The notes: generated by a model not told the origin, from the sequence alone. Shown: positions 38,901 through 48,342, numbered from the stretch's first letter. The stretch: 64,000 nucleotides of DNA from Scybalousia_A sp052170555 (GCA_052170555.1 JBQNAI010000002.1:1-64000); one strand, 5' to 3'. Translations and numbers: made by a program.

Positions 38901-41900
38901 TCCACTTTTATTCACTGTACTTTCAGCCATTTTTACCCAACAATTAGGTATAGTTTCCGAAGCATCTTCGAAGTCTTCAAAAACAACGTTGTCTTCGGTA
39001 ATTAATATCGGACCACATTCTGTCTTAAATGTCGCATAAGAATTTTCCGTCAAACTTTGATCAGCACAAACACCTGTTATAACCACTTCGTAAGTTGTTG
39101 TAGGAGAAAGTCCAGTCAAAGAATATGTGTTCCCTGTTATGCCTGTTTCGTCTTTTATGGTATCAGTTCCACTTATAACCTTAATATTAAATGAAGAAGC
39201 ATTAGATCCCCAAGAAATATCTGCACTCTCATTTGTAATATTACTTACAACAATATTTGTAGGTTCCGAACAAGCAGGTTTTAAACAAACAACTAATGAA
39301 TCTATAGCATAATAGTACCAAGAAGTTGATATAGTAGGATTATTATGACGGAAAGCCAAGTGAACATTCTGAACATTCGTTAATTGATCTGCAAATCCAT
39401 CCAAATCTATTTTATGCAATATCCACGTTGTTTGTGTCTTAGGGAATGAAGTTAATACAACAAAGGTACTCGTGTCTGCAACATCTGTTACATAACCTAA
39501 TTCCAAAGAACCAGAATTAGATGCACTCTCTGATTTGGCATAGAATGAAATTCTTAAATCTGTCAATGGATTAGACAATTTAGGTAAAGCAACCATTGGT
39601 TGTTTGCAATTAGCAACATCCGATTTCAGCACAAGAGACTTAGCACCCGATACTTTGTAGATAGCATTTGCTCCACTTTTATTCACTGTACTTTCAGCCA
39701 TTTTTATCCAACAATTAGGTACAGTTTCCAAAGCATCTTCAAAGTCTTCAAAAACAACGTTGTCTTCGGTAATTGTAATACCATCATCAGAGCAATCCGT
39801 CTTAAAAGTAATAAAGATAGATTGAGGTTCAATACCTGAACAAATAGTCTTTATATACAAAGTATATGAAGTATTAGGTTCTAATTCTGTTATCTGAGTA
39901 GTTGGAGAGCCATTAACTTGAACACTTTGATAACTTTCTTCCGTAGTTTTCTTGTAATATACCTCCCAAGAATCTGTCTCATCCGGTTGTGTCCAAGAAA
40001 TAGTTGCAGAAGTAGCGGTAACTGCCGTCACCACAACATCTGACACCTTAGCACATGTAGGAATAGTCTCCAAAGATACATTATCAACATACCAAGGTTT
40101 GTAACTATTCGTGACAACATATTTAATAGCAGGATAATATACAGCATTTTCTTCAACAGTTATTCCTATGCTATCAAAACTGGCAATAACTTCCTTCCAG
40201 GAAGTAGTTTCCCATTCTGTAGCTACAACAGATTTTGCAACAATAAAACTATTGATATCTGATGGATTTGTCATAACGCCAAACTGCAATTTACCCCAAT
40301 CTACAGTTAATCCGTTTGGCCTAACAAATGCTGAAACTTGCAAAGCCTTTATATTACCCTGGTATCCGTTAAGGACAACAATATTATTTTCCGTAGAGGA
40401 CGAAGAAGAAAAATATAAAACATTACTTGCAGAAAAAGCATTGGAGTTATAAGAAATATAAGGATAATTAGATCCTATCGCATAGGACCAACAATTAGGT
40501 ATTTTTCCACTACCTGTTTGTTCATTATCAAAATTAGTAACATAAGGTAAATCGTTTTCAGTTAGGTTTACACATTCTGTTGTTAATGACACTTCCTTTG
40601 AAGAATACTCTTGCCCATCGTCACAAATAGATGTAACATAAACATTATATGTAGTCCCAGGTTCCAATGTCGTAAATGTATAAGACGTCTCATATACTTC
40701 AATTCCTTCACTCCATACAGTGTCACTAACTTTTTTGTAATAAACTTTCCATTGTAAAGCAGAACCAGGTTGAGCCCAATTAAGAGTTGCTCCATTTGTT
40801 GTATTAGCTGTTACAACTAAACTATTGGGCTTAGAACATGCAGGTATAGTATTCAATACTACACTATCGATATTCCAACTATATTGCCCATTTTCGTAAC
40901 CTTCAATTTGTCTAATAACCACATAATAAGTATTTACACCTTCTACTAATTGATAATTGTTGAAAGGAACCTCCAACTCCTCATACGTAGAAGAAGTCCA
41001 ATTTGTAGCGTTAAATGTATCAACAACAGTATAAGTTTCTGCATTTTTAAGATCTGTCATAATACCTACCTCTATTGCCCCATAACCAACGCTTATACTA
41101 GCAGGTTTAGCAGATAAATTCAACTGCAACTGTGAAATATCGCCAGAGTATCCGCCAAGAGCAACCGCTGTATTATAGTTTAGCTTTAATGACTGTGAAT
41201 TTGAAATACCATCATAACCAATGATATAAGGATAAGTCATATTATAAGAAGTATAAGATTTTGTTATAGTCCAACAATTCGGGACTTTACCGAATCCACT
41301 CTGTTCATTATCAAAATTCATTGTGTAAGGTAAGTCTGCAGAGGTTAGTTCTAAACAAGGGGTAGTAAATTTTATAACAGATGTTACAGGATAGTTAGCC
41401 TCATCATCTCCACAAACAGTCGCAACATAAACATCATAAGTAGTCTGAGGATTAGTAACCATCTGATAAGACGACTCCGTCAACTCTTGTGTTGCAGTGT
41501 ATACGCTGTCTGCCTCTGTTTTATAGTAAAGTATCCAGGATGATGTAGAACCTACTTTGGTCCACTCAACCGTTGCAGATGTAGCATAAACATTTGTAGC
41601 TGTCAAACCGAAAGCTTCAAAACAAGCTGGAGGATTTTCCTCATTGTACACTTTTACTTTCTCAATATAAATACCATTAGCACTAGTGCCTTGACCAATT
41701 CCTCTGAATTTTAATTGGTAAGTAGCAGAAGGATTTGGTAACGGTACAGAATCTACTGTAGAGGTTTTATGAGGAGTAATGGTACTCCATAATAACGTCC
41801 AATCTTCTTGGTTGGAAGCTCGATAATAAATTTCTAAATGATCTCCTACATTAGAAGATTGATATGATGGGTTTCTATAAGAAAACTGCAAATATGGAGT

Positions 41901-43703
41901 TTGGAGTGCTTCTATACTAAGTACTGGACTAAGAGCATCATAAGTTGAACTACTATAACCATGATATAGTTTGTTAGTAGAACTATAGCTCCACCCTCCT
42001 TTAACCCAACAATCAATACCGTTCGTAAAATTATCTTCCCAAGGAGAATCATTAGTTACAATATTAGTACCACATAATGTTTTAAACTTACGAACAACCG
42101 ATACCTGTCCATCATTACCACAAAGAGTTTTAACATAGACATTATATTCCGTATTAGCATCTAAGCCTGTCAGTTCCACGGTAGTATCACCCGTTACAGG
42201 AACAACTTGATAAGCTATAGTATCGGAAGTTTTTCTGTAATATACTTCCCAACTATTGCTTTCATCTTCTTGTACCCAAGACACTCTAATACTTTCAGCT
42301 GTAGTATCTGAGAAAGTAATATTTTTGGCTTTTACACATTGAGGTACTTCACCCAAAGTAAAATCATCAAGGAACCAAACATATCCACTATTGTTTGGTT
42401 CTGTATGTTTGATAACAATATAATAAGTCTCAACATTGGGATCAATCTGATAATTGGTAAAATTAGCAACCACTTCGTCATAAACGCTAGATGTCCAACT
42501 TGTAGCACTAACCTCTGTAACTTTAGTATACGTCTGCTCATCCGTAAGGTCGGTCATGATACCGACTTCTATTGTGCCGTACATATTAGTTGTACCTCCT
42601 GGCTTTGCATAAAAAGATAATTGTAGTTGAGATATATCACCTGTATATCCATTAAGTGCAACAGACGTGTTGTAATACATGTATAAAGCATTCGGACTAG
42701 ATTGCGACCCCATGGATGTTATATAAGGATAGATCATATATGAAGTACTATAGGTTTTTGTTGCAATCCAACACGATGGCAAAGTCCCGCTCCCCGTTTG
42801 TTCATTATCAAAGTTCATAAAATAGGGTAAATCTGCAAAAGTCAATGCAGTACATTTAGTCTTGAAAGATACCTGTCTCCAACCTGACTGGTTTGTCCCA
42901 CAGTTTTTGCGGACACGCACATTGTAGCTAGTATTGGGATTTAATGCAGAAAATGAAATGGAATTCCCGGTCGTAGGCGTTATAGTTGTTATATCATCCC
43001 ACGATTGAGATGCAGTCTTTATCTGATACTCATATGATCCATCATTTTCCGTCCAAGACAAAGTAGCACCATCAGATGTTATATTCGCTAAATCCAAAAC
43101 TCCCGAAATAGGTAAACAAGCACCGGCAGCAGAAGAAATTTTTAATTGTATCACCGGTAAATCGTTTTTTAAATACTCAAAATTGACAGGTATATAAGGA
43201 TCTTTGTAAGCTACCAACGTCCTTTTTGCAACGGAATCTGCCTTCCAATAAGGGGAAGTTGTAGATGACATATACTCACCAGTAGAGTCCCTGGTAAATA
43301 TCACAAGGTTATCCACTCCATTGTAAAAGAAAGGTGTCGTAAATTCCAATTCATTCCACGTATTTGCAGCGAAACTCACAGTCCCCTCATAAACCAGTGT
43401 CATTGAACCTAAATCAATAGGATCGGATTGACTCAAAGATGTTCCTTCGGTTGTCCCCATATATACTGCTATTTTACGATTTGGAGCAACCTTCGTAGGG
43501 TAATAACTGACGGAGCTTATAAGCCCCGATGCACCTACTTCCTCTGCCAAATACAATGACTTTGCAATAGAGTTTTTGTAATAACAATAAAAAGGGGCAA
43601 ACTTAGTAGTCGTGCTATCATTTCCGACAGTAATGACTTGTTGTGTCCACCCGCTAACAGCTAATACTATAGCCATCAGCATTAATAAAAATGTTTTCTT
43701 CAT
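35961..43703 (-). CDS. Giant T9SS-exported protein with FN3 and jelly-roll domains
   Basis: A 2580-residue surface or secreted protein with signal peptide MKKTFLLMLMAIVLAVSGWTQ. After an N-terminal beta-sandwich (about 20-190) it alternates about eleven fibronectin type III modules (recognised by A-T-x-S-W and Y-x-V-x-V/I-x-x-x-C-G patterns) with about eight choice-of-anchor/MAM-like jelly-roll modules (each opening with LPY-x-x-NFDNEQ or VVFEDFED and NCW). The C-terminus (about 2500-2580) is a type A T9SS sorting domain with YPNPTTDD, GRVI, LPAGVYYIRI and a final TQTLIKK. Two successive modules are almost identical. Such proteins usually mediate adhesion or binding; the ligand is unknown. 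It has its own terminator at 35862-35891, and its promoter is not clear. Confidence 0.9.
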   Translation of the reverse strand: MKKTFLLMLMAIVLAVSGWTQQVITVGNDSTTTKFAPFYCYYKNSIAKSLYLAEEVGASGLISSVSYYPTKVAPNRKIAVYMGTTEGTSLSQSDPIDLGSMTLVYEGTVSFAANTWNELEFTTPFFYNGVDNLVIFTRDSTGEYMSSTTSPYWKADSVAKRTLVAYKDPYIPVNFEYLKNDLPVIQLKISSAAGACLPISGVLDLANITSDGATLSWTENDGSYEYQIKTASQSWDDITTITPTTGNSISFSALNPNTSYNVRVRKNCGTNQSGWRQVSFKTKCTALTFADLPYFMNFDNEQTGSGTLPSCWIATKTYSTSYMIYPYITSMGSQSSPNALYMYYNTSVALNGYTGDISQLQLSFYAKPGGTTNMYGTIEVGIMTDLTDEQTYTKVTEVSATSWTSSVYDEVVANFTNYQIDPNVETYYIVIKHTEPNNSGYVWFLDDFTLGEVPQCVKAKNITFSDTTAESIRVSWVQEDESNSWEVYYRKTSDTIAYQVVPVTGDTTVELTGLDANTEYNVYVKTLCGNDGQVSVVRKFKTLCGTNIVTNDSPWEDNFTNGIDCWVKGGWSYSSTNKLYHGYSSSTYDALSPVLSIEALQTPYLQFSYRNPSYQSSNVGDHLEIYYRASNQEDWTLLWSTITPHKTSTVDSVPLPNPSATYQLKFRGIGQGTSANGIYIEKVKVYNEENPPACFEAFGLTATNVYATSATVEWTKVGSTSSWILYYKTEADSVYTATQELTESSYQMVTNPQTTYDVYVATVCGDDEANYPVTSVIKFTTPCLELTSADLPYTMNFDNEQSGFGKVPNCWTITKSYTSYNMTYPYIIGYDGISNSQSLKLNYNTAVALGGYSGDISQLQLNLSAKPASISVGYGAIEVGIMTDLKNAETYTVVDTFNATNWTSSTYEELEVPFNNYQLVEGVNTYYVVIRQIEGYENGQYSWNIDSVVLNTIPACSKPNSLVVTANTTNGATLNWAQPGSALQWKVYYKKVSDTVWSEGIEVYETSYTFTTLEPGTTYNVYVTSICDDGQEYSSKEVSLTTECVNLTENDLPYVTNFDNEQTGSGKIPNCWSYAIGSNYPYISYNSNAFSASNVLYFSSSSSTENNIVVLNGYQGNIKALQVSAFVRPNGLTVDWGKLQFGVMTNPSDINSFIVAKSVVATEWETTSWKEVIASFDSIGITVEENAVYYPAIKYVVTNSYKPWYVDNVSLETIPTCAKVSDVVVTAVTATSATISWTQPDETDSWEVYYKKTTEESYQSVQVNGSPTTQITELEPNTSYTLYIKTICSGIEPQSIFITFKTDCSDDGITITEDNVVFEDFEDALETVPNCWIKMAESTVNKSGANAIYKVSGAKSLVLKSDVANCKQPMVALPKLSNPLTDLRISFYAKSESASNSGSLELGYVTDVADTSTFVVLTSFPKTQTTWILHKIDLDGFADQLTNVQNVHLAFRHNNPTISTSWYYYAIDSLVVCLKPACSEPTNIVVSNITNESADISWGSNASSFNIKVISGTDTIKDETGITGNTYSLTGLSPTTTYEVVITGVCADQSLTENSYATFKTECGPILITEDNVVFEDFEDASETIPNCWVKMAESTVNKSGANSNSKVSGAKSLVLKSDVANCKQPMVALPKLSNPLTDLRISFYAKSESASNSGSLELGYVTDVADTSTFVVLTSFPKTQTTWILHKIDLDGFADQLTNVQNVHLAFRHNNPTISTSWYYYAIDSLVVCLKPACSEPTNIVVSNITNESADISWGSNASSFNIKVISGTDTIKDETGITGNTYSLTGLSPTTTYEVVITGVCADQNLTENSYATFTTTCVAISLDDLPKTWDFESGNTQGTSYTHYPQCWTKILGNISATKSVANSGDSSLYFGSYSQACIALTPLDGQTVNIQDLQLSLYAKVSGTSPGKLIVGAMTDPTDIDTFVALDTINLSSVFTQYEVILNSYQENGKYIVLKTPLNPNSVYVDDVKIELIPTCPKANKIAVSDVTESSATLSWAQKGSTVTSWIVKYRIKGENDWTSINSSTTTANLTNLSSSSTYEVQIEGVCTGGENPISNIFVFTTNCTAIVVTNTTPWEESFADTLALHCWTLGASEWKVLNGKLYHSYKNDLDGKAISPIFNLTAVTTPAVRFSYTLPDDDQEFGQVNTLTVLYRASDTVEWTELKSYTTVSTNEIDTITLPNKSATYQLCFKWSNYFSYANGIQVDNLKIFNNENGGGTPDLCVAPTNLVVGAKTQTTATITWNGNATSYEVQLGDNAAETVVATTKTFTNLTANTSYVAKVRAKCDNNQFSEWVTVNFTTDEETTPDCTKPTGLSVVPSSNSITMSWVGTVASYDVQINNGPVQNTTQTTYTFLNLNPNTTYNVQVRSNCGQTVSEWLSSTVKTSEQVQPTEDPVVITGEATATQTTAILNATVDKKGNEITKSGFKYRKTDATTWTDDVTADITASGLMSKEISGLTANTSYDFMAYVQTNQGKTIQGLVKTFKTKANGLIDVDKMLTVTTYPNPTTDDATLKVSGLTSDAQVMVSDINGRVILNTVYAVDQEYMTIHTDNLPAGVYYIRIMSEDVMRTQTLIKK
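38255..39774 (-). repeat. Recent 771-bp tandem duplication inside the giant gene
   Basis: Segments 38255-39003 and 39026-39774 align at a constant offset of 771 bases (257 codons). Reading both by eye I find about eight differences, seven of them clustered at the high-coordinate end, and some 600 bases in the middle are identical. Each unit encodes one jelly-roll plus one FN3 module, so the reading frame is kept. Confidence 0.92.
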
Positions 43704-44109
43704 TTTGTAAATTGTTTTAGTTATACAATAATTTTATATTTATTTTTTGCCAATATATTATCATTCTCGTCTTTACCTCTCTCATTCATACTTTAAGGTT
43801 GCAAATTAACAAAAATTTTATGAAATCCTCAAAAAAAATCTGAAAAATCAACAATCCAATTAATACTCTACTTATATATTATACAGAAAATCAGTCATAT
43901 ACAATATTTTACGAATAAATAACATTTGTCAATAAATTTTTTAACCTTCATTTTAAGTGCATTTGAAAAAAATAGGCAAAAGAAAAATTTCTTTTCCAAA
44001 GAAAATATTTTTTTATCAAAGATTAACTATCTATAATCTAATCTTTTTAGAGCGACTAAAAAATACCAAGATTTAAAATATTGTAAATAGAAAAAATAAA
44101 CGACATTAG

Positions 44110-44194
44110 GTTACAAAAGTTACAAAAGTTACATTATCACATGTGGATTATTTTTTCTGAGATAATCTATATATTTTTTTGTAACTTTTGTAAC
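44110..44194. repeat. 9-bp iterons in inverted clusters downstream of vapE-like gene
   Basis: The plus strand carries GTTACAAAA at 44110-44118 and 44119-44127, then GTTACATTA (44128-44136). After 40 bases come inverted units TTTTGTAAC at 44177-44185 and 44186-44194. The spacer includes the palindrome CACATGTG (44138-44145) and GATTAT/ATAATC. A further single TTTTGTAAC lies at 45500-45508, touching the start codon at the other end of the gene. The rest of the spacer 43704-44109 shows no gene. Confidence 0.85.
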
Positions 44195-44212
44195 TTTGTA
44201 GCTGTTTTATCA

Positions 44213-45499
44213 TCAAATAAACCTATATCCTCTTTGACTAATGCCATTGAGCTTGATAACTCCGTAGGTTATATCATCACGCTTTTGGAGTATGCGATTG
44301 ATCCTACGTATGACAGTTGGATTTATGTCTTTACGTATGCTGCTACGATTATTCCCCGTAGAGAAAGCACGAGAATAAATATCGGCAGCAGTAAAGGAAC
44401 GTTGCTCCTTTTTAAACAACTCAACACACAAATTGATATCACCTTCCCATCCATCAAATACCTCATGCTTTTGCTGTTGTAAACAAGCTGTTAAATTAAC
44501 ATTTTTATCAAAAAAGAGACTTTCATTTTGTTTGTAATACCAATATGCCTCTGCCCATAAAAGTGCAATAAAATCTTTAGTAAAATCTCTGTATACATCC
44601 TTAGTGCGTTTGTCAATATCACAATCCAAGGGTAAAAATCTACGGTTACCGGTCTGGTCAATTAGAAACTCCTTTTCGTTAGTTGTACCAAAAAATACAC
44701 ATTGACGTTTGAAGGTCTCGGGATCACTCCGATAAGCCAAACGAACAGTATCTTGTCTAGTGGTTATATAGCTTTTCAATTTTGCAACATCTGTTTTGCT
44801 AATACCCGACAATTCCGATATCTCTATTATCCAATTACCGAAAAGTTGTTCAATATTTTGTTTATTGTCCACATTCGATAGTAGAAAATTATCTGAAAAC
44901 CATTCTTCGTTATATGCCAGCCGTCTAATAAACATGCTTTTCATGATTCCTTGCTTCCCGCACAATATAGGAACGTAATCCCATTTGCACCCAGGCGTCA
45001 TAACTCTAAATACGGCCGCTGTCATAAATTTTTTAAAAACTTGGTAAGTATATTCATCGTCTACACAACCAAAAAAGGATGGTAAAACCGTTTTAATTCT
45101 TTCCTTTTTATCCCACTCAGGTAGACATTCTAACCATTTTTTAACAGGATGAAACTTTTTGTTTTGAGTAACTATATCAAAAGCCTTCAAAAATTTCTTT
45201 TCGTTGGAAATAAAATATACCTGTTCAATATAATTGAGAATATTAGCTTTATCAGTTGTATTTACACACGATAAATCTGTCTTCCATCGTAACGGAACAG
45301 TATTTTCCACTCGGAGCGTTAAGATATTATATGCAAAACAATCCTTCAACATCGGATCATTTGATAATATCAGTCTGTAAGACTCTATTGTATCGGAAAA
45401 TTTACCTTTACCATCGGTCTTTAATTCTTTAAGCCATGAACTATTATCACCTTGCGATAGTGTTAATAACATGGCATTGTTAATGTTTTTGTTTTTCAT
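44213..45499 (-). CDS. VapE/VirE-like P-loop primase-helicase family protein
   Basis: A 428-residue protein of the virulence-associated E family, a superfamily-3-helicase-like group common in prophages, satellites and integrated elements. The P-loop region is GKQGIMKSMF (181-190); the family usually has G-x-GKS(T), so Met186 replaces the glycine before Lys187. Walker B-like WIIEISEL (223-230), sensor FFGTTNE, and DQTGNRRFLPLD follow, with a winged-helix-like C-terminus. The N-terminal primase-like part of longer homologues is missing. No other phage or plasmid gene lies nearby. Iterons flank it on both sides. It may be a stand-alone replication-initiator relic or a functional element (inference). 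Confidence 0.82.
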   Translation of the reverse strand: MKNKNINNAMLLTLSQGDNSSWLKELKTDGKGKFSDTIESYRLILSNDPMLKDCFAYNILTLRVENTVPLRWKTDLSCVNTTDKANILNYIEQVYFISNEKKFLKAFDIVTQNKKFHPVKKWLECLPEWDKKERIKTVLPSFFGCVDDEYTYQVFKKFMTAAVFRVMTPGCKWDYVPILCGKQGIMKSMFIRRLAYNEEWFSDNFLLSNVDNKQNIEQLFGNWIIEISELSGISKTDVAKLKSYITTRQDTVRLAYRSDPETFKRQCVFFGTTNEKEFLIDQTGNRRFLPLDCDIDKRTKDVYRDFTKDFIALLWAEAYWYYKQNESLFFDKNVNLTACLQQQKHEVFDGWEGDINLCVELFKKEQRSFTAADIYSRAFSTGNNRSSIRKDINPTVIRRINRILQKRDDITYGVIKLNGISQRGYRFI

Positions 45500-45874
45500 T
45501 TTTGTAACAATTTTTTTATGTTATTATCACCGAACAGAGCAGGCATCCGTTACAAGCCTTATGTAAATTCTTCTAAGAGGCAATATGGATTTGACTACAT
45601 CCAGCAGTTGCAAAATTATAACTTTTTTCTCATTTTCTGCATTATCTTTCTTAAAAAAAAGAATTGTCATTTTATTTTTATTGCAAAATTATACAAATGT
45701 TTTTTGTATTTAAATTTTTTATATCGCTCATATGGTTAAAATGCAACAGATATCCAAATATCGTTACTTCGTAATCCCTCTTCGTATAAAAATAAAGTGC
45801 TGATATCCAAATTATTTATTGCAATACAAAAGATTATTTTATAAAAAAAGGAATTAAAATTAATGGTTTTATTT
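45500..45874. other. Spacer between divergent vapE-like gene and rnf operon
   Basis: Mostly AT-rich, with one less AT-rich block (about 45520-45610) that may be the vapE mRNA leader. Minus-strand -7-like boxes TAATTTTG at 45611-45618 and 45684-45691 could drive vapE, though neither has a good -33 box. A plus-strand 73-codon frame at 45518-45739 is not convincing. Confidence 0.4.
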
Positions 45875-45905
45875 TTTGTTTTTATTAAAATAATATATAA
45901 TTTTG
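45875..45905 (+). promoter_or_regulatory. Promoter of the rnf operon
   Basis: TTTG (45875-45878), exactly 19 bases, then TAATTTTG (45898-45905): a full match to the Bacteroides promoter consensus, 27 bases upstream of the rnfB start codon. Confidence 0.82.
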
Positions 45906-45932
45906 CAAGCCTATTAAGTTTACTTCATAGAT

Positions 45933-46865
45933 ATGGGAACAATTATAATCTATGCCGTAATGACAATGGCGATAGCCGGATTGGTTTTATCGCTTGTGTT
46001 GTATGTGGTAGCACAAAAGTTTAAAATTGTAGAGGATCCACGTATAGACAACGTGGTAGGGGTGTTGCCGGGTGCTAATTGTGGTGGTTGTGGATTCGCT
46101 GGATGCAAGGCTCTTGCAGAAGCAATAGTAAAGTCAGGTAACTTAGATGGTAAGTATTGCCCTGTGGGAGGGTCTGCAGTGATGACAAAAGTCGGAGATA
46201 TTATGGGATTGAAAGCCGAAGAAAGCGAACCGATGATTGCTGTTGTTCGTTGTAATGGTGGAAAATGCAATACTCGAAAGAAAGTAGAATATGACGGTGT
46301 CATGGATTGCATCAGTGCAAGCATGAATTTTGCAACAGAGGGAGGATGCTCATTTGGATGTTTAGGATTGGGGACATGTGTCAGTGTATGCAAATTTGAG
46401 GCATTACATATCAATCCGATTACACAATTACCCGAAGTTAGTGAAGAAAATTGTGTCGCTTGTGGAGCTTGCGTCAAAGCTTGTCCTCGTAAGATTATAG
46501 AACTTAGAACAAAAAATAAAAACTCACGTCGCGTATTCGTTTGTTGTATCAATAAAGATAAAGGGGGAGAGGCAAAAAAAAATTGTGATGTAGCCTGTAT
46601 AGGTTGTGGTAAGTGTGAAAAAGAATGCAAGTTCGGAGCGATAACCATAGAAAATAATCTTTCATACATAGATTTTAATAAATGTAAATTGTGTCGTAAA
46701 TGCGTACCTGTATGTCCGACAGGAGCTATTCATACAGTCAACTTTCCTACAGCAAAACCTAGGGCGGAGTCTAGTGCTATTAGAACAATTCTATCAGAAA
46801 AAGTGCAGATGGAAAAAGAAGAACAATGTATCACAACTGAAATTAAAAATAACGAATCGGAATAA
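45933..46865 (+). CDS. rnfB: Rnf complex subunit RnfB
   Basis: Iron-sulfur subunit that passes electrons from ferredoxin into the Rnf complex (ferredoxin:NAD+ oxidoreductase, Na+ or H+ pumping). The 310 residues comprise an N-terminal membrane helix (about 4-27) and a 4Fe-4S binding motif with Cys50, Cys53, Cys58 and Cys76. Several ferredoxin-type clusters follow (CVACGACVKACP, CIGCGKCEKEC, CKLCRKCVPVCP). Normal architecture. First gene of rnfBCDGE, with rnfC starting 4 bases after its stop. Confidence 0.96.
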   Translation: MGTIIIYAVMTMAIAGLVLSLVLYVVAQKFKIVEDPRIDNVVGVLPGANCGGCGFAGCKALAEAIVKSGNLDGKYCPVGGSAVMTKVGDIMGLKAEESEPMIAVVRCNGGKCNTRKKVEYDGVMDCISASMNFATEGGCSFGCLGLGTCVSVCKFEALHINPITQLPEVSEENCVACGACVKACPRKIIELRTKNKNSRRVFVCCINKDKGGEAKKNCDVACIGCGKCEKECKFGAITIENNLSYIDFNKCKLCRKCVPVCPTGAIHTVNFPTAKPRAESSAIRTILSEKVQMEKEEQCITTEIKNNESE

Positions 46866-46869
46866 GATT

Positions 46870-48201
46870 ATGACAACATTTAGAAAAGGAGGAGTACATC
46901 CTGAGGAAAACAAATTAGCAAAGGATTGTAAAATTGAAACAATGCCCTTGACTAAAAAAGCTGTTGTCTTTGTCTCTCAACATTTAGGAACCCCTGCAAC
47001 GTGCATTGCAAAAAAAGGTGACAAAGTGAAAGTTGGAACATTGTTATCAAAAGCAGAAACATTCATATGTGCTAATGTACATTCACCTTATTCCGGCACG
47101 GTAACAAAAATAGATGTTGCTGCTGATTTCAGTGGAATAAAAAGACCATCTGTACATATAGATGTAGAAGGTGATCAGTGGGAAGAAGACATTGACACAT
47201 CTAATGATATAATAAGAGACATAAAACTCAATTCTAAGCAGATAATAGAACAAATAAAAGACCGTGGCGTAGTGGGGTTGGGAGGTGCAGCATTCCCCAC
47301 CAATGTCAAATATACAATACCTGAGGGGAAAAAAGTAGAATATCTAATCATTAATGGCGTGGAATGTGAACCATATCTAAGCTCTGATAATCGTATAATG
47401 GTAGAAAGAGCAGAGGAGATATGTATCGGTATAGAAATAATGAAAAAAGCGTTAAATACAAATAACGCACTTATCGGCATAGAGGAAAACAAACCTGAGG
47501 CAATAAAAACAATGACGGATATGTCCAAACAATATAGTGGCATAAAGGTTATTCCATTGAAGGTTAAGTATCCTCAAGGAGCAGAAAAACAGCTTATAAA
47601 AGCTCTAACTAATAGAGAAGTTCCAACTAGTAAATTACCTATTGAGGTAGGTTGCGTTGTTGATAATGTAGGTACCGCTCTTGCCATTTATTATGCTATT
47701 CAAAAAAATCGTCCATTGATAGATAATGTGTTGACTTTTACTGGTAAAAATATTGTAAATCAAAAAAACATTTTAGTCAGGGTCGGAACTCCTTTGCAAG
47801 AAATTGTTGATTATTGCGGAGGGCTACCTGATGGAGTTGGCAAATTAGTCAATGGGGGTCCTATGATGGGCAAAGCTATCATGAATACACTTGCTCCAAC
47901 GGTTAAAACCACTTCCTCCATTGTAGTAGTAAATGAAAAAGAATCTAAACGAGGAGAGCAGACTAATTGCATCCGTTGTGGTAAATGCGTAAATGTATGT
48001 CCTATGGGCTTAGAACCGTTACTGTTAGCTGCACTATGCGAATCTAAATATTGGGAGGAAGCAGAAAAACAATGTACCATGGATTGCATAGAGTGTGGAT
48101 GCTGTTCGTTCATATGTCCTGCCAACAGACCTTTATTAGATATGATAAGGATTGGTAAAAATCAAATAGGAGGATTACGAAGAGCAAGGACTCAAAAATA
48201 A
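46870..48201 (+). CDS. rnfC: Rnf complex subunit RnfC
   Basis: Peripheral NADH-site subunit of the Rnf complex, 443 residues from ATG 46870 (MTTFRKGGVHPEENK); the frame is open further upstream inside rnfB but the family start fits here. The protein has a flavin/NADH-binding region homologous to the NuoF type (GLGGAAFPTNVKY, INGVECEPYLSSDNR). Two ferredoxin clusters lie near the C-terminus (CIRCGKCVNVCP, CIECGCCSFICP). Confidence 0.96.
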   Translation: MTTFRKGGVHPEENKLAKDCKIETMPLTKKAVVFVSQHLGTPATCIAKKGDKVKVGTLLSKAETFICANVHSPYSGTVTKIDVAADFSGIKRPSVHIDVEGDQWEEDIDTSNDIIRDIKLNSKQIIEQIKDRGVVGLGGAAFPTNVKYTIPEGKKVEYLIINGVECEPYLSSDNRIMVERAEEICIGIEIMKKALNTNNALIGIEENKPEAIKTMTDMSKQYSGIKVIPLKVKYPQGAEKQLIKALTNREVPTSKLPIEVGCVVDNVGTALAIYYAIQKNRPLIDNVLTFTGKNIVNQKNILVRVGTPLQEIVDYCGGLPDGVGKLVNGGPMMGKAIMNTLAPTVKTTSSIVVVNEKESKRGEQTNCIRCGKCVNVCPMGLEPLLLAALCESKYWEEAEKQCTMDCIECGCCSFICPANRPLLDMIRIGKNQIGGLRRARTQK

Positions 48202-48342
48202 ATCAAACACAAATCGTTAAAATATACGCATAATATCTACATATTTTTGCTAATAAAAAACGGTACAGCATAACAAAAACTTTGAAACGAAAATATAAGG
48301 AAAATAACTCCACTGGATTTATAATTATAAAATAATAAAAAT

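Noticed and set aside
38255..39774. Repeats in the giant gene as a CRISPR or satellite array
   Set aside because: Only two units of 771 bases, in frame with protein modules and without short spaced repeats.
45518..45739. Plus-strand frame upstream of the rnf operon, partly in a less AT-rich block
   Set aside because: Only the first 30 codons look protein-like; the rest is Phe/Leu/Lys-rich spacer. A vapE leader explains the block equally well.
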